From NCBI GenBank assembly GCA_031267775.1, contig JAIRYL010000029.1, positions 1 through 9,985 on the forward strand: a stretch of DNA of 9,985 nucleotides, given 5' to 3'. The position numbers and the translations under genes are program-made. The DNA is from Tannerellaceae bacterium (GTDB lineage Bacteria; Bacteroidota; Bacteroidia; Bacteroidales; Tannerellaceae). Shown in pieces: positions 7,080-9,985 of this stretch. The notes under the pieces were generated by a model, which had not been told where the DNA came from, made no database searches, and worked only from the letters and a program-made list of their open reading frames with translations. How positions within the stretch are numbered: position 1 is the stretch's first letter; every line of letters begins with the position of its first letter.

Positions 7080-8099
7080 TTATTTTGTATTTTTCTTGTA
7101 GTATTTAATCATTTTAGGAATTACTTCTTCTACCGTGCCGGTGATTACATAATCGGCAATGGCGTTAACAGGAGCGTTCGGGTCGTTATTTACCGAGATA
7201 ATGATTGAACTTTCCTGCATTCCGGCAATGTGCTGGATTTGGCCTGAAATACCGCAGGCTATGTAGAGTTTGGGACGAACCGTTACGCCTGTTTGTCCGA
7301 TTTGACGCTCATGTTCTGTGAAACCGGCGTCGACCGCTGCGCGCGAACCGCCTACTTCGCCGCCAATAACGGCTGCCAGATCGTGAAGTAACCGGAAGTT
7401 TTCTTTTGAGCCTACTCCATATCCTCCGGATACAATAATGGGAGCGCTTTTGATATTGGTTTTACTCTTTTCTATTTGGCGATCGATTACGCTGACTGCA
7501 AAGTCGGTATCGCTTACATATTTAGTTACGTCGTACTTTTTAATTTCCCCATTTGAGCCGGCATTTGAAATTTCCTTTTTCATGACTCCTTCGCGGACGG
7601 TGGCCATCTGCGGACGACATTCCGGATTAATAATCGTAGCTACGATATTTCCGCCAAAGGCCGGACGGATTTGATATAAAAGATTTTTGTATGTTTTGTT
7701 TTCTTTTTTCTCTTCGTGATTGCCTATTTCGAGGGAAGTACAGTCGGCGGTCAGGCCGCTTCCCAATGCCGACGATACGCGGGGGCCAAGGTCTCGGCCA
7801 ATACTGGTGGCGCCCATCAGCGCAATTTGAGGTTTTTCTTCTTCAAACAGCTTTACCAGTATGGAGGTATGGGGGAGCGAGGTATACGGGTATAAACGAG
7901 CGTCGTCGAATAAATGAAGTACGTCTGCTCCGTAAGGAAATACCTGCCGGGCTATGCCGTCTAATTTATGCCCGATAGCTACGGCCTCTACCTTACAGCC
8001 AAGAGTGGAAGCCAATGAACGTCCTTTGGTAAGCAGTTCAAGACTTACATCTGCTACGACGCCGTCTTCTATTTCGCAGTATACATATAAATTGTTCAT
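7080..8099 (-). CDS. etfA: Electron transfer flavoprotein alpha subunit
   Basis: The 339-residue protein is the large subunit of the ETF heterodimer, which carries FAD and passes electrons to or from the acyl-CoA dehydrogenase encoded next to it. Domain I (1 to about 200) has GRDLGPRVSSALGSGLTADC (101-120). Domain II, the FAD domain, has IIVSGGYGVGS (221-231), GGSRAAVDAGF (250-260, R253 as the flavin-contacting arginine), QIGQTG (266-271) and the family signature GISGQIQHIAGMQ (283-295) with SVNNDPNAPV (302-311). It has no N-terminal ferredoxin-like extension, unlike some clostridial EtfA proteins. It follows etfB by 11 bases, and AAGAG lies in that gap. It is full length. Confidence 0.95.
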   Translation of the reverse strand: MNNLYVYCEIEDGVVADVSLELLTKGRSLASTLGCKVEAVAIGHKLDGIARQVFPYGADVLHLFDDARLYPYTSLPHTSILVKLFEEEKPQIALMGATSIGRDLGPRVSSALGSGLTADCTSLEIGNHEEKKENKTYKNLLYQIRPAFGGNIVATIINPECRPQMATVREGVMKKEISNAGSNGEIKKYDVTKYVSDTDFAVSVIDRQIEKSKTNIKSAPIIVSGGYGVGSKENFRLLHDLAAVIGGEVGGSRAAVDAGFTEHERQIGQTGVTVRPKLYIACGISGQIQHIAGMQESSIIISVNNDPNAPVNAIADYVITGTVEEVIPKMIKYYKKNTK

Positions 8100-8110
8100 A
8101 TTTCTCTTGA

Positions 8111-8983
8111 TTATCCTATGGTATGATTTACTATTAATTCTTTCATCAGTTCGTCTATATTATAGTCTGTCGGCTCCAGCGTTTTGCTTTCTTTGGCCTG
8201 GAATACGACGTTTTCTATTTTCTTCACTTTGGTAGGCGAACCTGACAGGCCGCATTGCGCGGCGTCGGCGCTGACGTCGGCTACGCTCCACTCCTGAAGG
8301 TCGAGGTAGGGACGATTACTGAACAGATCGGTATAATCGATTGCAGCGTCTTGCTTTTCGGTGATAGTTTTTGCGTGTTTATATTTCTGTATGTATTTGG
8401 CGTTGCGGGGGCGACATTCGGGCGCGCTTCCGTTGACGGTGATAACGGTTGGGAGTTTGGCTTCTACTGTTTCTACGCCCCTTTCGAGGCGGCGTTTAAC
8501 GGTAATTTTACCATCCTTGATTTGCCGGATTTCTTCGGCATACGTAATCTGGCTCAGGCCTAATTTTTCTGCTACCTGCGGGCCTACCTGAGCCGTATCG
8601 CCGTCGATGGCCTGGCGTCCGCAAATAATCAGGTGGTAATCTTTCATTTTACGGATAGCCATGGCGATGGCGTAGGAGGTGGCCAGCGTGTCGGCGCCAG
8701 CAAAAGCGCGGTCTGTTAACAAATACCCGCCGTCTGCTCCCCGGTATAATCCTTCGCGGATGATTTCGGCTGCGCGTTTGGGCCCCATGGTCAGCAGCGT
8801 GACTGTTGTTCCGGGGTATGCGTCTTTCAGGCGTAGCGCCTGTTCCAGCGCATTCAGGTCTTCCGGGTTGAAGATAGCGGGAAGAGCGGCGCGGTTTACC
8901 GTACCGTCGGCCTTCATGGCGTCTTTTCCCACGTTACGCGTATCCGGAACCTGTTTTGCTAATACAATAATTTTAAAACTCAT
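8111..8983 (-). CDS. etfB: Electron transfer flavoprotein beta subunit, bifurcating-like
   Basis: The 290-residue protein is the beta subunit that binds the second cofactor of ETF (AMP in respiratory ETF, a second FAD in bifurcating ETF). Key segments are KQVPDT (10-15), NPEDLNALEQA (39-49), TMGP (65-68), DRAFAGADTLATS (91-103) and CGRQAIDGDTAQVGP (121-135). The last two closely match what I recall of Acidaminococcus and clostridial EtfB that bifurcate, whereas mitochondrial-type EtfB has a different reading (QAIDDDCNQTG). This makes a bifurcating or FAD-loaded beta subunit plausible, not proven. It is about 25 residues longer than many EtfB proteins, with the extra length in the C-terminal third. 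It is the first gene of the operon, with a -7 element about 70 bases upstream. Confidence 0.94.
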   Translation of the reverse strand: MSFKIIVLAKQVPDTRNVGKDAMKADGTVNRAALPAIFNPEDLNALEQALRLKDAYPGTTVTLLTMGPKRAAEIIREGLYRGADGGYLLTDRAFAGADTLATSYAIAMAIRKMKDYHLIICGRQAIDGDTAQVGPQVAEKLGLSQITYAEEIRQIKDGKITVKRRLERGVETVEAKLPTVITVNGSAPECRPRNAKYIQKYKHAKTITEKQDAAIDYTDLFSNRPYLDLQEWSVADVSADAAQCGLSGSPTKVKKIENVVFQAKESKTLEPTDYNIDELMKELIVNHTIG

Positions 8984-9050
8984 AACTATTAGTGATATTG
9001 GAAATAATTTAGTTCGGAATTATGATCTATATCTGATTAATCTCGCGCTG

Positions 9051-9058
9051 CAAAAGTA
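9051..9058 (-). promoter_or_regulatory. Putative -7 element of the etfB-etfA-acd operon
   Basis: On the minus strand 9058 to 9051 reads TACTTTTG, fitting TAnnTTTG. A TTTT stretch (9080-9077) sits 18 bases upstream as an imperfect -33. The leader to the etfB start at 8983 would be about 60 bases. No attenuator or riboswitch fold was recognised in it. Confidence 0.5.
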
Positions 9059-9094
9059 ATCAAACATTCTAAAAGTAAAAGAACTTTCGGCTTA

Positions 9095-9127
9095 ATTATG
9101 CACACTTTGCGCTTCTTTGCGCATAAT
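9095..9127 (+). promoter_or_regulatory. Dyad with internal direct repeats between divergent genes
   Basis: ATTATGC (9095-9101) and GCATAAT (9121-9127) are exact inverted arms, and the 19-base spacer holds one TTTGCGC copy (9106-9112); a second copy (9116-9122) runs into the right arm, exactly ten bases (about one helical turn) further on. It lies upstream of both the etfB operon promoter and the DUF1801 promoter. It is a candidate operator for a shared regulator; none is encoded in the window. Confidence 0.35.
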
Positions 9128-9154
9128 GGATGCAGGATAATGGGAATATTATTG

Positions 9155-9162
9155 TAGTTTTG
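9155..9162 (+). promoter_or_regulatory. Putative -7 element of the DUF1801 gene
   Basis: TAGTTTTG fits TAnnTTTG and would start transcription near 9169. No good -33 TTTG is seen at the right distance. If it is real, the upstream ATG codons at 9130 and 9163 lie outside the transcript or at its very edge, which supports the start at 9190. Confidence 0.4.
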
Positions 9163-9189
9163 ATGCTGAAAAATAAGAATGCTAATCCT

Positions 9190-9588
9190 ATGAATACAGA
9201 ATCTATGCCGCAAAACATCGACGAATATATTGCCGGATTTCCTGATAATATGCAGGAGTTGATGCAACAGTTACGTAAAACGATCCGCGAAGCGGCTCCC
9301 GAAGCGAAGGAAAAAATCAGTTGGGGGATGGCTACGTTTGCCCTGGAGGGAAATCTGGTACATTTTGCCGGAAATAAGAGGCATATCGGTTTGTATCCCG
9401 GCGCGGAGGCTGTGGAGGCGTTTAAAGACAGGCTGAGCGCTTTCAAAACGTCGAAGGGAGCGATACGGTTTCCGATAGATAAACCGACGCCTCTTGAGCT
9501 GGTAGCCGAAATTGTATCTTTCAACGTAATGCGGAGAAAGGAAGAGGTGGAAAAGCGGATCAAAGGAAAGAGGAAAGGAAAAGACTGA
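9190..9588 (+). CDS. DUF1801 (YdhG-like) domain protein
   Basis: The 132-residue soluble protein matches the small DUF1801 family, whose biochemical role is unsettled. Supporting sequence is the N-terminal helix IDEYIAGFPDNMQELMQQLR, then the signature PEAKEKISWGMATF (37-50), the strand pair around HFAGNKRHIGLYPG (58-71), and SKGAIRFPIDKP (88-98). The tail is strongly basic (KRIKGKRKGKD). The reading frame is open from an ATG at 9130, but the 20 extra residues are unlike the family and overlap the likely promoter, so the ATG at 9190 is preferred; 9205 is also possible. It is divergent from the etf operon and probably transcribed alone. Confidence 0.82.
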   Translation: MNTESMPQNIDEYIAGFPDNMQELMQQLRKTIREAAPEAKEKISWGMATFALEGNLVHFAGNKRHIGLYPGAEAVEAFKDRLSAFKTSKGAIRFPIDKPTPLELVAEIVSFNVMRRKEEVEKRIKGKRKGKD

Positions 9589-9622
9589 CTTGACTGACAA
9601 GCCTTTGTTTGCCGGCATGCGT

Positions 9623-9658
9623 CGGCAATACTGTTGATATATCTTGTTTGTATTGCCG
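9623..9658. repeat. Inverted repeat after the DUF1801 gene
   Basis: CGGCAATAC (9623-9631) and GTATTGCCG (9650-9658) are exact nine-base arms around an 18-base A/T-rich loop. The right arm runs into the ten-base palindrome TTGCCGGCAA (9653-9662), and a further GCCGGC lies at 9611-9616, so several folds compete. No T-run follows on the plus strand, so it is not a typical terminator, though it may stabilise the DUF1801 transcript end. Confidence 0.5.
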
Positions 9659-9731
9659 GCAATTGCCGTAAGCAAAAAAGTATCATACCCAGGGCAAACG
9701 CATCTAAAAAGCCCCATTCATTTGGGCGCGT

Positions 9732-9744
9732 CCCCCGCAAGGGG
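9732..9744 (+). other. GC-rich hairpin with GCAA tetraloop (right)
   Basis: CCCCC-GCAA-GGGG forms four or five pairs around a GNRA loop and is preceded by GGGCGCGT. It is the counterpart of the left hairpin at the inner boundary of the repeat. The change in G-run length fits homopolymer slippage with the fold kept. Confidence 0.6.
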
Positions 9745-9779
9745 AATGAAGAATTAAAAATTAAAAATTAAAAATGAAG

Positions 9780-9841
9780 AATTAAAATAAATCGAACCAA
9801 AAAAAGGCACGGCAAGCATTCTACCCAGGCAAGAAGCGCCT
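9780..9841 (+). repeat. 62-bp direct repeat, inner copy of the core
   Basis: Bases 9780-9841 are identical to 9867-9928, giving a period of 87 bp. The unit starts AATTAAAATAAATCG, contains a run of seven A's, then GGCACGGCAAGC, and ends GAAGCGCCT. The flanks differ at once on both sides (G versus A before, A versus G after), so the repeat borders are sharp. Confidence 0.9.
9799..9841 (-). terminator. Terminator-like stem and T-run, inner right copy
   Basis: This is the same structure as at 58-100, read on the minus strand toward the window interior. It would act on transcripts entering from the right edge. It is present because the core of the repeat is duplicated here. Confidence 0.3.
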
Positions 9842-9866
9842 ACTGAATGAAGAATTAAAAATTAAA

Positions 9867-9928
9867 AATTAAAATAAATCGAACCAAAAAAAGGCACGGC
9901 AAGCATTCTACCCAGGCAAGAAGCGCCT
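9867..9928 (+). repeat. 62-bp direct repeat, outer copy of the core
   Basis: This is the second identical core copy. The left arm has only one core (58-119): its outer flank matches this copy and its inner flank matches the 9780-9841 copy. That is what recombination between the two direct repeats, or an expansion in the other direction, would give. Confidence 0.9.
9886..9928 (-). terminator. Terminator-like stem and T-run, outer right copy
   Basis: This is a second identical copy of the minus-strand stem and seven-T run, 87 bp from the inner one. Two in series could block read-through into the window, if they work as terminators at all. Confidence 0.3.
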
Positions 9929-9985
9929 GATACATTTGCTAATTCTTCATTCTTAATTCTTCATTCTTAATTTAATTGGGCCGGG

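Larger units (their letters stand above)
9716..9985 (+). repeat. Right copy of the complex inverted repeat (two-unit form)
   Basis: This is the inverted partner of 1-184. It starts at ATTCATTTGGGCGCG, carries the CCCCC-GCAA-GGGG hairpin at 9732-9744, and ends in AATTGGGCCGGG. It is about 86 bp longer than the left copy because the conserved core is present twice, at 9780-9841 and 9867-9928. It also differs from the left copy in the number of short TTAAAAA-type words next to the hairpin. No coding potential is visible. It lies about 130 bp downstream of the DUF1801 stop. Confidence 0.9.

Noticed and set aside
8984..9050. Riboswitch or attenuator in the etfB leader
   Set aside because: The leader is about 60 bases and I found no convincing stem with a T-run or known aptamer core.
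9096..9740. 214-residue minus-strand open frame over the DUF1801 gene and repeat edge
   Set aside because: It lies opposite a recognisable DUF1801 frame, runs into the non-coding repeat and shows no domain.
9745..9970. CRISPR array in the right repeat
   Set aside because: There are only two long units, and the sequence between them is the same low-complexity A/T words rather than unique spacers.
1..9985. Linear plasmid or phage genome with inverted terminal repeats
   Set aside because: Inverted ends on a linear sequence suggest it, but the cargo is ordinary chromosomal genes and there is no replication, telomere-resolvase, terminal-protein or structural gene. A contig ending at a dispersed repeat is simpler.
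1..9985. Composite transposon carrying metabolic genes
   Set aside because: No transposase or fragment of one lies in either repeat or between them, and target-site duplications cannot be seen because the outer flanks are missing.

Overview
This window looks like chromosomal DNA from a Bacteroidales-type bacterium (phylum Bacteroidota). The support is indirect: several genes are preceded by the TAnnTTTG -7 element typical of that phylum, starts lack clear Shine-Dalgarno sequences, and the gene families (a long acyl-CoA dehydrogenase behind etfB-etfA, an exported FAD oxidoreductase with an N-terminal beta-sandwich, a YfcC carrier, Tpx) fit strict or facultative anaerobes of that group. I cannot name a genus.

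Layout. The two ends (1-184 and 9716-9985) are inverted copies of one repeat, with the outermost 119 bp identical. Inside are eight protein genes. On the + strand are a rhomboid-type membrane serine protease (279-887) and an exported FAD-dependent oxidoreductase (929-2797). Converging on the latter, on the - strand, is a YfcC/DcuC-type carrier (2823-4409). Divergent from the carrier is tpx, thiol peroxidase (4640-5140), with the best promoter in the window and its own terminator. A bidirectional terminator then separates tpx from a - strand operon etfB-etfA-acyl-CoA dehydrogenase (8983 down to 5372). Divergent from etfB is a small DUF1801 protein (about 9190-9588), followed by a dyad-rich spacer and the right-hand repeat.

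How the genes fit together. Only etfB-etfA-acd is a clear functional unit: an acyl-CoA dehydrogenase with its dedicated electron-transfer flavoprotein, moving electrons between acyl-CoA/enoyl-CoA and other carriers. The EtfB sequence resembles the EtfB of electron-bifurcating Bcd/Etf complexes more than that of ordinary respiratory ETF, which is the most interesting biochemical hint here. Tpx detoxifies peroxide, a plausible by-product of such flavoproteins in air, but it is separately transcribed. The other genes look like independent chromosomal genes.

No transposase, integrase, replication gene, toxin-antitoxin pair, CRISPR array, tRNA or rRNA was seen. The unexplained element is the terminal repeat: a multi-part non-coding repeat with a GC-rich GNRA-capped hairpin, A/T-rich tandem words and a terminator-like stem, in a one-unit form at the left and a two-unit form at the right.
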